Assembly: GCA_945888625.1 (NCBI GenBank) | Contig: CAMDAH010000001.1 | Span: 186,001-250,000, forward strand | Length of the DNA: 64,000 nucleotides | Source of the DNA: Chryseobacterium gleum | Lineage (GTDB): Bacteria; Bacteroidota; Bacteroidia; Flavobacteriales_D; Crocinitomicaceae | Reading direction: 5' to 3' | Part shown: positions 55,277 to 63,792 of the stretch, piece after piece | Layout of the letters: the number at the start of each line of letters is the position of its first letter | How positions within the stretch are numbered: the first letter of the stretch is position 1 | Position numbers and translations under genes: made by a program | Notes under the pieces: model-generated | What the model was told of the DNA's origin: nothing | What the model saw: only the letters and a program-made list of their open reading frames with translations | Databases searched by the model: none

Positions 55277-55648
55277 ATGAAAAAAATAATTTTTGGGGTA
55301 TCTATGTTATTCCTGTTAGTTATCATTGGGTCTTGTAAATCTAAAGATCCGGCAATCTTAAAAGTTTTTGTGCGGTCATCTTCTAATCAACTTATGAATG
55401 GTGCTAGGGTTGTCATTATCGGAGACCAACAATCAAATCCGCCTACATTGGATTTTGTTGATACTTCTTACACTAATAGCTCTGGATTTACGGTAATTGA
55501 TATGGATCAATATTTCGATGTTTCTGGTCCTGATAAAACGACCGGTTATTTCGATATTGTTGTCAAACACAACACAAAAAATGCCAGCGGTTACACAAGA
55601 TGTCGTGTACATACTACTTCAGTAGAAACAATTTACTTACCTAATTAA
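55277..55648 (+). CDS. small lipoprotein with Ig-like/regulatory domain
   Basis: A 123-residue lipoprotein (Cys20 in IGSCKSKD). The mature part (LKVFVRSSSNQLMNGARVVI, DTSYTNSSGFTVIDM, GYFDIVVKH) has the beta-sandwich pattern of carboxypeptidase-regulatory or Big-like modules. It is followed after seven bases by a paralogue. Confidence 0.8.
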   Translation: MKKIIFGVSMLFLLVIIGSCKSKDPAILKVFVRSSSNQLMNGARVVIIGDQQSNPPTLDFVDTSYTNSSGFTVIDMDQYFDVSGPDKTTGYFDIVVKHNTKNASGYTRCRVHTTSVETIYLPN

Positions 55649-55655
55649 TTTATAA

Positions 55656-56024
55656 ATGAAAAAATTTGCCCTTTTAATTTTCGCTTTAGTTGGCTTGATT
55701 ATCATTTCTTCTTGTGTAAAGAAAGAAGATACAATCGCAGAAATAGAAGTTCGTGATGAAAATAATGATGTAGTGGAACAGGCAATGGTTGTTTTGTATG
55801 GAACCTCTACTTGCAATTGTCCTTCACAAGTGGCAGTATACGATACTGCATACACCAATGCTGCAGGTATTGCTACATTCAATTACAACGAAATCTACCA
55901 GCTTGGACAAGCAGGCGTCGCTGTTTTAGATATTAATGCGTACAAGGCCAATCGTTTCGGTCAAGGAATCATCAAAGTGGAAGCTGAGATGACGAATAAA
56001 GAAACGGTTATCATACAACCTTAA
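55656..56024 (+). CDS. small lipoprotein, paralogue of the preceding gene
   Basis: A 122-residue lipoprotein (Cys20 in ISSCVKKED) with the same fold pattern as its neighbour: AEIEVRDENNDVVEQAMVVLY, YDTAYTNAAGIATFNY. The K-E-D just after the Cys resembles the lipoprotein export signal for surface exposure known in Bacteroidota. Its stop overlaps the opposing gene's stop by four bases. Confidence 0.8.
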   Translation: MKKFALLIFALVGLIIISSCVKKEDTIAEIEVRDENNDVVEQAMVVLYGTSTCNCPSQVAVYDTAYTNAAGIATFNYNEIYQLGQAGVAVLDINAYKANRFGQGIIKVEAEMTNKETVIIQP

Positions 56025-56329
56025 GCACAGATTCTTCGGGCAGTTGCCAATTCAGATAGATCAGATAAATAGATTGTTTTCGTATCTAAGGTTTTAGCAC
56101 TTAACTCATACTCTGTTCCCTCAGGATAATGAAAAGCAACAAACATTTCGCTAATTTCATGATTTGGATTCAGTTTTTGTAGCAAGTTAATCAGTCGGTT
56201 TAAATCAATCACGTTGATTACCATAGAACTGTTGTAGTTAAAGTTTCCTGTTGTTATCTCGCCAAAAATGTGGGCTTCCTGTTCACAAGAGGTAATTTTA
56301 ATTTGATTGATTTTCATTTGCTTTTCCAT
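56021..56329 (-). CDS. hypothetical small protein
   Basis: A protein of 102 residues from the ATG at 56329 (MEKQMKINQI). A longer frame begins at 56350, but that codon overlaps a predicted -7 box. The middle (INVIDLNRLINLLQKLNPNHEISEMFVAFHY) has a mixed alpha/beta pattern; no family recognised. The open frame, own promoter box and lack of any competing gene on the other strand support it being real. Confidence 0.6.
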   Translation of the reverse strand: MEKQMKINQIKITSCEQEAHIFGEITTGNFNYNSSMVINVIDLNRLINLLQKLNPNHEISEMFVAFHYPEGTEYELSAKTLDTKTIYLSDLSELATARRICA

Positions 56330-56347
56330 AGGGCTCAATTTATGAGA

Positions 56348-56355
56348 CAAATTTA
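56348..56355 (-). promoter_or_regulatory. -7 box of the small minus-strand gene
   Basis: TAAATTTG on the minus strand fits TAnnTTTG and lies 18 bases upstream of the ATG at 56329. Confidence 0.4.
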
Positions 56356-56427
56356 TAGGCTCAGAACGTAAGCTATTTACGATTTGTTTTCGTTCATTAG
56401 TTTTTAGAGGAATCTTCTATTTTTTGG

Positions 56428-56435
56428 TAATTTTG
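56428..56435 (+). promoter_or_regulatory. -7 box of tatC
   Basis: TAATTTTG ends four bases before the first tatC ATG at 56440. No matching -33 TTTG is present at 19 bases. Confidence 0.45.
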
Positions 56436-56439
56436 TATA

Positions 56440-57240
56440 ATGGATAATACAAGTAACATGTCTTTTTTACAACACCTAGAGGAACTTCGATGGCGTTTGG
56501 TCAGGTGTGTAGTTGTTATTTTAATACTAGCGATTGTAATATGGTATTTTCAAGAAGAAATCATGGTAAATCTTTTTTTATCCATGAAGGATAAGGATTT
56601 TATAACTTTTCGATTTTTTTGTAACTATTTAGGTGTTTGTGTTGAAGAAATACCGGTTAAAATGCAAAGCATGACGGTTTCGGGTCAATTTACCTATGCA
56701 TTAATGATGAGTTTTTTGGGGGGCTTAGTAGTTTCTTTTCCTTATATATTTTATCAAATATGGTCTTTTGTTAAGCCAGGGCTTAAATTGAAGGAAAAAA
56801 AGATGTCTAGAGGCCTTGTCTTCTACGTTAGTATATTGTTTTTTTCGGGCATTTTATTTGGTTATTTTCTTGTTGCGCCTTTGAGCGTTCAGTTTTTTGG
56901 TTCCTATCAAATAAGTAAACAAATTGAGAATAATTTCACAATTGGATCGTACATGAGTATGATTCTATCCACTATTTTTTATTCGGGTTTGTTTTTTCTA
57001 TTACCCATTGTTAGTTATCTACTCACTAAAATCGGTATAATTGATGTGGCATTTTTAGTAAAATATAGAAAGCATGCCATTGTTGGCATTTTAATTTTAG
57101 CAGCTGTCATTACGCCGCCAGATATAACCTCACAAGTTATCGTTTCAATACCAATAATTATTTTATATGAAATTGGCATTATCGTTTCAAGAAGAGCGGA
57201 GCGCTTAGCCAAAAAGCAAGCAGCGGAATTGAAAAATTGA
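56440..57240 (+). CDS. tatC: twin-arginine translocase subunit TatC
   Basis: Core receptor of the Tat export system in the inner membrane, 266 residues with six transmembrane helices. The family N-terminus MSFLQHLEELRWRL starts at residue 7; an ATG there (56458) is an alternative start and would give a short leader. Motifs such as FPYIFYQIWSFVKPGLK are typical. It is physically separate from tatA at 7223. Confidence 0.94.
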   Translation: MDNTSNMSFLQHLEELRWRLVRCVVVILILAIVIWYFQEEIMVNLFLSMKDKDFITFRFFCNYLGVCVEEIPVKMQSMTVSGQFTYALMMSFLGGLVVSFPYIFYQIWSFVKPGLKLKEKKMSRGLVFYVSILFFSGILFGYFLVAPLSVQFFGSYQISKQIENNFTIGSYMSMILSTIFYSGLFFLLPIVSYLLTKIGIIDVAFLVKYRKHAIVGILILAAVITPPDITSQVIVSIPIIILYEIGIIVSRRAERLAKKQAAELKN

Positions 57241-57304
57241 TTGGTATTATTTGTCACGAATTTTTAGCTGTATCTTGACCAATTACCAATTATTTCTTCC
57301 TCAT

Positions 57305-57332
57305 GAGCAATGCGGAACGCGCTCTTTTTTTT
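57305..57332 (+). terminator. terminator after tatC
   Basis: GAGC plus GCG pair with CGC plus GCTC around a GAA loop (with a three-base bulge), followed by eight T. It lies 65 bases past the tatC stop and 27 bases before lptB. Confidence 0.5.
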
Positions 57333-57358
57333 ACTTCAATTATTACTAATTTAGCAGT

Positions 57359-58084
57359 GTGAAATTATTTACAACAAGCATCAAAAAAACATACAGAGGT
57401 CGGCCGGTGGTTGATGGTGTGTCTGTAGAAGTAAAACAAGGTGAAATTGTTGGTTTATTAGGACCAAATGGCGCTGGCAAAACAACTTCTTTCTATATGA
57501 TTGTTGGATTAGTTAGGCCAGATCAAGGCCAGGTTTTTCTTGATGAGCTTGAAATCACAAAATTACCGATGTATAAAAGGGCCCAATTAGGAATTGGGTA
57601 TCTTCCACAGGAGGTTTCTGTTTTCAGGAAGCTAAGCGTAGAAGATAATATCATGGCAATTCTTGAAATGACCCCACTTACGTCTGCTCAAAGATCCGAA
57701 AAATTAGAAAAGTTATTGGAAGAGTTCGGTCTTTTGCCTATTCGAAAAAATTTAGGAAATCGTTTGTCCGGTGGAGAAAAAAGACGTACTGAAATTGCCC
57801 GCGCACTTGCTACTGATCCCAAATTTATTCTCCTTGATGAACCTTTCGCCGGGGTAGATCCTATTGCAGTGGAAGATATCCAAAGTATAATTTCTGAATT
57901 AAGAAAACGTAACATTGGTGTCTTAATAACGGATCATAATGTGCAAGAAACACTTTCTATCACGGATAGGGCCTATTTGCTTTTTGAAGGAAAAATATTG
58001 AAGTCAGGTACAGCAGAAGAACTCGCTGCTGACGAACAGGTAAGAAAGGTTTATCTGGGCCAAAATTTTGTCCTGCGAAAGTAA
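57359..58084 (+). CDS. lptB: LPS export ABC transporter ATPase
   Basis: ATP-binding subunit that powers LPS movement from the inner membrane via LptFG. Walker [10 protein letters not shown], the ABC signature [16 protein letters not shown] and Walker [12 protein letters not shown] are all present, and the GEKRR-type signature with 241 residues fits LptB. Start is a GTG. Its 3' end meets the PKD protein's stop with three bases between. Confidence 0.93.
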   Translation: MKLFTTSIKKTYRGRPVVDGVSVEVKQGEIVGLLGPNGAGKTTSFYMIVGLVRPDQGQVFLDELEITKLPMYKRAQLGIGYLPQEVSVFRKLSVEDNIMAILEMTPLTSAQRSEKLEKLLEEFGLLPIRKNLGNRLSGGEKRRTEIARALATDPKFILLDEPFAGVDPIAVEDIQSIISELRKRNIGVLITDHNVQETLSITDRAYLLFEGKILKSGTAEELAADEQVRKVYLGQNFVLRK

Positions 58085-58087
58085 GAC

Positions 58088-60763
58088 TTACATAAGTAGG
58101 TTAACCGATCCTGTGATTAATTGCCATGCACTTGGAATGTTGCAAGGCTTGTATTTCAAAACGTAGGCATAAATTCCATCAGGGCAAATCAGCCCGCGGT
58201 ATTTTCCATCCCACCCCATTTCTTTGTTATCCGTTTTAAAAACTAATTCACCCCAACGATTGTACACACAAAACTCCCATTCAATAATTTCAAAATCGGT
58301 AATGGGTTTAAAAACATCGTTTTTACCGTCTTCGTCAGGAATAAAGGTATTAGGTATGTAAAGTGTAAATGGACTTACCTTAACAGTACAAATGGCGGAG
58401 TCTCTACAACCAAATGCGTTGGAAACTATCTGAATTGGGTTGTCGGTCCCTGACACAACGTATTCATGAGAAAAACTGGCTAAAGTAGACGAAAAGCCAT
58501 GATGGTCGAAGTAGTAAAGGTAAGTGGAAGCTCCACTTGACTCATCGATAAAATTAACAGTGTTATCGCAGACATCCACTTCGTTAGGTGTAACACTAAA
58601 TCCTGCAATCGGAGAGGGATTAACGGTAACGACATCTTGTTGAAGCAGGTATAAAGTATCAACGCAACCCTCTAAAGTTATTAGTGTCAATCCAACGCTG
58701 TACGTGCCTACTTGATAGTAAACATGGGTTGCATTAAAGGAGGCGGATGTGCCGCCATCTCCGAAATCCCATGAGTAAATGGTGTTCCCGTCAGATGTAC
58801 TCGTATTTATAAATGTTGCTGTTGATGGGGCACATTGTAATGTGTTGAGGAACACAAAGTTGATAATTGGCTCAGCAAAAACGTAGACTTGCTTTACAAT
58901 GGAATCGATACAATTATCAAAACTTCCGTACAGCGTTACCGGATGGAATCCAGCGGTCAAATAAGAAACATCGTTAACATCAATGGTATTGGCGGAGGCA
59001 GGAACAGCATTTGAACCAAAGTTCCACCAATAAGTGCTGTTGGGCGGCCCGCTCACGTTGGCGTCAAAATCATATAAGCCTCCATTAATACAAAGGGAAT
59101 CATCGTGTACAAAATCCAATATCAAGGGTTCGTTTATCGTAATCTGAACACTACTTGTATCAGCGCAATTTAACCCTGAACTTGCGATTAATTGCACAGT
59201 ATAATTTCCTGGATTTGTGTAGGAATAAGTTGGTGATAACGCCGAACTTACATCGGTATTGATCCCCGCTACACCAAAGTCCCATGCGTACTGTATACTA
59301 TTAACCGATGAATTACCGAAAGGAATGGTTAGTCCTAAACAAGCGATATCAGGTGGAATGAGAATACTTGAAATAGCAAGGCCAAATAGGTAGACAGAAT
59401 CGGTAAAACTTGTTTGACACTCTCCATTGTCTCCTGCTAAGGTTACCACATGATATCCGGGTGTTGCGTAATTTATGGTTGGTCCCGCTAAACCTGTTGC
59501 ACTGGGTTGTGATGCATTGCTATCAAAGGTCCAATTGTAAGTGCCGATGTTAGGAGAACTTGAGATCCCAACGAAATTAAATTGGTTTCCGACAATGCAT
59601 AATGAATCTTCTGCGGTCCATGAAATAGAGAAAGGGTTATTTACAATTATTGAAATATAAGCGGTATCCGTACAAGCTTGTCCGGGATTAACGATTAATT
59701 GTGCTTGGTAAGTTCCCGGTGCCGGATAGGTATAATTAGGTTCAAATAAATTACTAACGTCATTACTCGTTCCTGCAACACCAAAATTCCAAGCGTAGGA
59801 TGATCCTCCGTATGAATTGTTATCGAATTGTACATTCAGTCCTTGACAATAAGATATAAAGGTGGGTAGTTGTTCCTGGGTTGGCAAAATAGCTTGCATC
59901 GTGATGTTACAATTGAAGACACGAAATAAAAAATCGCGGACGGTTTCACCGATGACAACACCATTTCTAATTTCTTGCACCCGAACGCCTACAACAAAAA
60001 GGCCCACCATGTTAGGATTTACATTTAGTATACCTGTTACAGCATTAATGGTCACGGATGAGCCCGGCCCCAAAGGTGTTGCAGCATTGAATCCACCTGC
60101 CCAATTAACTGGTTGGTAGGGTGGAGCAGGTGCTTGTGTAGGCATAGGGTTAATGGAGTTGGCTCCTGCATTTGGCGTAACGAGTGAATACACTAATTGG
60201 TCGCCGTCAGGATCCGTTGCAACATGATTAAAAATTAAATTGTCGTTACTGCAAAGCAAGATTGGCGGATAATTTACAAAGCGAGGACTACTGTTTTGGT
60301 AGTAGTTGGAACCGGATCCCGGTATGGTAGTGGATAAGGTAATACCCGTATCATCTGGATTAATTAGGTTAGTAACGTTTGGTCCCCTGCAGCATCGTTG
60401 ATAGGAAACAGTGTATCCATTTGGTGACGGGGGCAAAGTAACCACTACCGTATAAATAGCTCTTTCAACGCAAATATTTGTGGGAGGAGTTGCACAAGGA
60501 TTATTAAAAATGACGGGCAGAACGGTACTTCCCGGAAAAGGAACGCTGATGTTTTGATACAAGGAATTGCCTCCTAAATAAATTGTTAGCATAAGTGGGT
60601 TGTCGTATTCAGCACCCGTTGAATTACAATCTCTATACAAGGTGATAAAAAAACGGTATTGGTTGTTGCCTAAATAATTATAATAGATATCTCCCCCAAT
60701 AATATGTGCAGCAAAACTAAGTTTTGAAATGAGCACAAAAAGGCAGAGTGTAATTACTTTCAT
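58088..60763 (-). CDS. PKD-repeat surface protein with T9SS type B sorting domain
   Basis: An 891-residue secreted protein. Signal peptide about 1-18, followed by the phylum-specific N-terminal module HIIGGDIYYNYLGNNQYRFFITLYRDC (parts: HIIGGD, YRDC) of about 280 residues. Several PKD-like domains follow (YAWNFG, YSWDFGDGG). A gliding-motility C-terminal sorting domain closes it (about 800-891, IPNTFIPDEDGKND...VYNRWGELVF). Probably an adhesin or matrix protein exported by T9SS. Confidence 0.9.
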   Translation of the reverse strand: MKVITLCLFVLISKLSFAAHIIGGDIYYNYLGNNQYRFFITLYRDCNSTGAEYDNPLMLTIYLGGNSLYQNISVPFPGSTVLPVIFNNPCATPPTNICVERAIYTVVVTLPPSPNGYTVSYQRCCRGPNVTNLINPDDTGITLSTTIPGSGSNYYQNSSPRFVNYPPILLCSNDNLIFNHVATDPDGDQLVYSLVTPNAGANSINPMPTQAPAPPYQPVNWAGGFNAATPLGPGSSVTINAVTGILNVNPNMVGLFVVGVRVQEIRNGVVIGETVRDFLFRVFNCNITMQAILPTQEQLPTFISYCQGLNVQFDNNSYGGSSYAWNFGVAGTSNDVSNLFEPNYTYPAPGTYQAQLIVNPGQACTDTAYISIIVNNPFSISWTAEDSLCIVGNQFNFVGISSSPNIGTYNWTFDSNASQPSATGLAGPTINYATPGYHVVTLAGDNGECQTSFTDSVYLFGLAISSILIPPDIACLGLTIPFGNSSVNSIQYAWDFGVAGINTDVSSALSPTYSYTNPGNYTVQLIASSGLNCADTSSVQITINEPLILDFVHDDSLCINGGLYDFDANVSGPPNSTYWWNFGSNAVPASANTIDVNDVSYLTAGFHPVTLYGSFDNCIDSIVKQVYVFAEPIINFVFLNTLQCAPSTATFINTSTSDGNTIYSWDFGDGGTSASFNATHVYYQVGTYSVGLTLITLEGCVDTLYLLQQDVVTVNPSPIAGFSVTPNEVDVCDNTVNFIDESSGASTYLYYFDHHGFSSTLASFSHEYVVSGTDNPIQIVSNAFGCRDSAICTVKVSPFTLYIPNTFIPDEDGKNDVFKPITDFEIIEWEFCVYNRWGELVFKTDNKEMGWDGKYRGLICPDGIYAYVLKYKPCNIPSAWQLITGSVNLLM

Positions 60764-60808
60764 CGATATAATAGACGTAAAATTAGGTTAAATGTTTGCT
60801 TAAATAGA

Positions 60809-61609
60809 TTAGTTACAAAATTGAAAATTATAAATAGAAGTAGAATAGCAAAAATTATCCCACTTTTCAATAGCCGACCCGTCCACCGTTTTGTTAAGAA
60901 CACCATCAGTAAAAATTAATTCTTTAGCATAAAAAAAATGTGCTGCAGCGTTGTAATAGTCTGATCTAGCGGGGTGTTCGGGAGAGCATACAGCAAGAGT
61001 TTTTCCTATTATTTTTTCTGAAAGCAGGAGTTTTATCGCGCTAATCACATCGTTAAGGTGCACTAAATTAACTGGAGCAATTCCGTTACTCAGCGGCATT
61101 GATTTTTTTATGATTTGATGTATGGGATGCCTTTTTGGGCCAATTAATCCACCTAATCTTAGGATACAGTGGTTTTTTTGTCGAGCAACAAGGCGTTCTG
61201 CCAAGACAAGCGGAGAGGAGTTTTTTAGGCGACTTGATTCGTTTACACTCCCGATGGTATCCTCGTATACGCTAGTTGAACTCAATAATATTAGCTGCGT
61301 ATCGGCAGGAATTTGCGCTATTATCGAGGCTATAATTGCAGGGTAATTAATAAACCCCGTTGGAGGCAGTGCTAGTATTAGGACATTTGTTTCTAGCAAG
61401 TTATTTCCCAATAAATTAAAAGCGACATCTTTTTCCGAAAATGTTACGCCAAGTGGCGACCAGGAATTATTTTTAAACAGTTCCCATTTTTCAACTTCCC
61501 TTGATGAAACAACCACATTAAATCCCATCTGATGTAAGCTGGCGGCAAGCGGAATACCGAGCCATCCTCCGCCAATAATTGTTACTTTTTCTTTCATTAT
61601 GGGATTCAT
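60809..61609 (-). CDS. NAD(P)-binding epimerase-like protein (YeeZ-like)
   Basis: A 266-residue Rossmann-fold protein with the glycine motif IIGGGWLGIPLA near residue 12, a SSTSVYEDT motif typical of extended SDR/epimerases and an IGPKRHP motif. Resembles the YeeZ family; substrate unknown. An ATG at 61597 (MKEKVTII) may be the true start. It lies upstream of the PKD gene on the same strand, 45 bases away. Confidence 0.82.
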   Translation of the reverse strand: MNPIMKEKVTIIGGGWLGIPLAASLHQMGFNVVVSSREVEKWELFKNNSWSPLGVTFSEKDVAFNLLGNNLLETNVLILALPPTGFINYPAIIASIIAQIPADTQLILLSSTSVYEDTIGSVNESSRLKNSSPLVLAERLVARQKNHCILRLGGLIGPKRHPIHQIIKKSMPLSNGIAPVNLVHLNDVISAIKLLLSEKIIGKTLAVCSPEHPARSDYYNAAAHFFYAKELIFTDGVLNKTVDGSAIEKWDNFCYSTSIYNFQFCN

Positions 61610-61613
61610 GTTG

Positions 61614-61621
61614 TAACTTTG
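61614..61621 (+). promoter_or_regulatory. -7 box of lpd
   Basis: TAACTTTG fits TAnnTTTG, 19 bases before the lpd ATG, in the short divergent gap. Confidence 0.5.
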
Positions 61622-61640
61622 CTAGCATAAAGATAAGAAG

Positions 61641-63044
61641 ATGAGTAATTATGACATAATTATTATTGGCTCTGGACCTGGCGGTTATGTTTCTGCCATT
61701 CGATGTGCTCAATTAGGAATGAAGACAGCTATTATTGAGAAATACAATACGCTAGGCGGCACGTGCTTAAATGTTGGGTGTATTCCATCAAAGGCATTGT
61801 TAGATTCTTCCGAACATTTTTTCAATGCGAAGCATAATTTTAAAGAACACGGCATTGATGTGAAGGATTTGACCGCAAATATGGAGCAAATGATTCAACG
61901 TAAAAATGATGTGGTCAGTCAAACATGTTCAGGTGTTAAGTTTTTAATGGATAAAAACAAAATCGATGTGCATTATGGCTTGGGTTCATTTGTGGATAAA
62001 CAAACGGTCTTAGTTAGTACTGCAGACGGTTCGAAAACTACGCTTACGGCCAAAAATATTGTAATTGCTACTGGATCAAAACCCAATTTCTTCCCTGGAA
62101 TGGAACCGGATAAAAAGCGTATTATCACGTCAACGGAGGCCTTAGATTTGAAAGAAATACCAAAAAAAATGCTGGTGATCGGCGCAGGTGTGATTGGACT
62201 TGAATTAGGATCTGTATTCAGTCGACTAGGCACCGAAATTGTGGTCATTGAATTTGCATCTACGCTTTTACCGACCATGGACGGCACAATAGGTAAGGAA
62301 TTTGCAAAAATTTTAAAGAAAGAAGGGATCAAATTTCAAATGGAGCATCGGGTGCAGAAGGTTTTGAACAAGGGAAAATCAGTGGTAGTTACCGCCATAA
62401 ATAAAAAAGAGGAAACAGTAACTTTTGAAGCGGATTATTGCTTGGTTGCGGTTGGAAGAAAAGCGTATACGGAAGGCCTGAATATTGATAAGGTTGGCCT
62501 CTCTGCAAATAACAAGGGACAAGTGGAGGTGAACGAAAACTTGCAAACAGCAGTTCCTACCATTTTTGCTATTGGCGATGTGGTTCGTGGCGCAATGCTC
62601 GCGCACAAGGCAGAAGAAGAAGGGGTATTTGTCGCTGAATTTTTGGCAGGACAAAAACCGCATATTAATTATAATTTAGTGCCAAATGTTGTTTATACAT
62701 GGCCTGAGATTGCAGCCGTAGGAAAAACAGAGGAGGAGCTTATTGCTATGGGTATTGAATATAAAGTTGGAAGTTTTCCGATTAAAGCGCTTGGAAGGGC
62801 TAGAGCAAGTATGGACACCTCAGGAGTAATAAAAATTATTGCAGATAAAAAAACAGATGAGGTTCTAGGCGTTCATATGATTGCTCCTCGTGCAGCAGAT
62901 TTAATCATGGAGGCGGTTGTTGCCATGGAATATAAGGCGTCAGCCGAAGATATTGTACGAATCTGTCACCCACATCCAACGTATTCTGAAGCGATGAAGG
63001 AAGCGGCAATGGCAGCAACTGATAATCGCGCAATGCACGTTTAA
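61641..63044 (+). CDS. lpd: dihydrolipoyl dehydrogenase
   Basis: FAD-dependent E3 subunit of 2-oxoacid dehydrogenase complexes (467 residues). The FAD motif IIGSGPGGYVSAIR opens the protein, the redox disulphide is C42/C47 in GGTCLNVGCIPSKA, and the C-terminal HPHPTYSEAMKEA carries the active-site His. It touches the convergent aroE stop. Confidence 0.96.
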   Translation: MSNYDIIIIGSGPGGYVSAIRCAQLGMKTAIIEKYNTLGGTCLNVGCIPSKALLDSSEHFFNAKHNFKEHGIDVKDLTANMEQMIQRKNDVVSQTCSGVKFLMDKNKIDVHYGLGSFVDKQTVLVSTADGSKTTLTAKNIVIATGSKPNFFPGMEPDKKRIITSTEALDLKEIPKKMLVIGAGVIGLELGSVFSRLGTEIVVIEFASTLLPTMDGTIGKEFAKILKKEGIKFQMEHRVQKVLNKGKSVVVTAINKKEETVTFEADYCLVAVGRKAYTEGLNIDKVGLSANNKGQVEVNENLQTAVPTIFAIGDVVRGAMLAHKAEEEGVFVAEFLAGQKPHINYNLVPNVVYTWPEIAAVGKTEEELIAMGIEYKVGSFPIKALGRARASMDTSGVIKIIADKKTDEVLGVHMIAPRAADLIMEAVVAMEYKASAEDIVRICHPHPTYSEAMKEAAMAATDNRAMHV

Positions 63045-63773
63045 TTAGCTGTTCCAAAGCGCCCAACTTTTCATCGCTTGGGCTTTAAGCATACTTTCGC
63101 CATTCATTATTGTAGCACCTTTTTCCGCGGCATTTTTGAGAAAAACGGTCTGTTGCGGATTGTAAATTAAATCGATGACAAGGTGATCTATGCCTATACC
63201 ATCAAAAGAAATCGGCAAACAATCGTTCACTTTTGGGAAAGTACCAACAGGCGTACAGTTAACGAGTAGTTTACACGCATTTAGCATCTGACTGTTAAGT
63301 GCTGAATAAGAAAACTGTTTGTTGTTATTTCCGGGGTTTCTAGCCATATAGTTGACATCAATTCCTATTTCCCTCAATACATAGGCTACTGCTTTGGCGG
63401 CACCGCCGGTTCCGAAAAGTAGTGCGCGTTCATGTTGATTGGTTAAAAAGGGTTTTATCGCTTGCTGAAATCCAAAAGCATCGGTATTGTAACCAATTTT
63501 TTTTTCTCCATGAAAAACGATGGTATTTACGGCTCCAATTTCGTGTGCCACCGAATCAAGTTCGTCTAAAAAGGGAATTATTTCTGACTTATACGGAACC
63601 GTAACGTTTAGTCCAGAAAGTTCTTTTTCGAATAATTCATTGATTTGTGCAATAGAGTGCAATTCAAAGTTTTTGTATTGTGCTTTAATCCCTTCTCGTT
63701 CAAAAAAATCTGAAAAAAAGTTGGCAGAAAAAGAATGTTGCAGTGTTTTTCCAACTAAACCGTATACTTTCAT
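63045..63773 (-). CDS. aroE: shikimate dehydrogenase
   Basis: NADPH-dependent enzyme of aromatic amino-acid synthesis (242 residues). GLVGKTLQHSFSANFF, NVTVPYKSEI (with catalytic Lys), NTDAFGFQ and FGTGGAAKAV (cofactor loop) are clear AroE motifs. It follows the M15 peptidase gene by 19 bases, a likely operon. Confidence 0.95.
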   Translation of the reverse strand: MKVYGLVGKTLQHSFSANFFSDFFEREGIKAQYKNFELHSIAQINELFEKELSGLNVTVPYKSEIIPFLDELDSVAHEIGAVNTIVFHGEKKIGYNTDAFGFQQAIKPFLTNQHERALLFGTGGAAKAVAYVLREIGIDVNYMARNPGNNNKQFSYSALNSQMLNACKLLVNCTPVGTFPKVNDCLPISFDGIGIDHLVIDLIYNPQQTVFLKNAAEKGATIMNGESMLKAQAMKSWALWNS

Positions 63774-63792
63774 TCCCTATTACTTTATCAGG

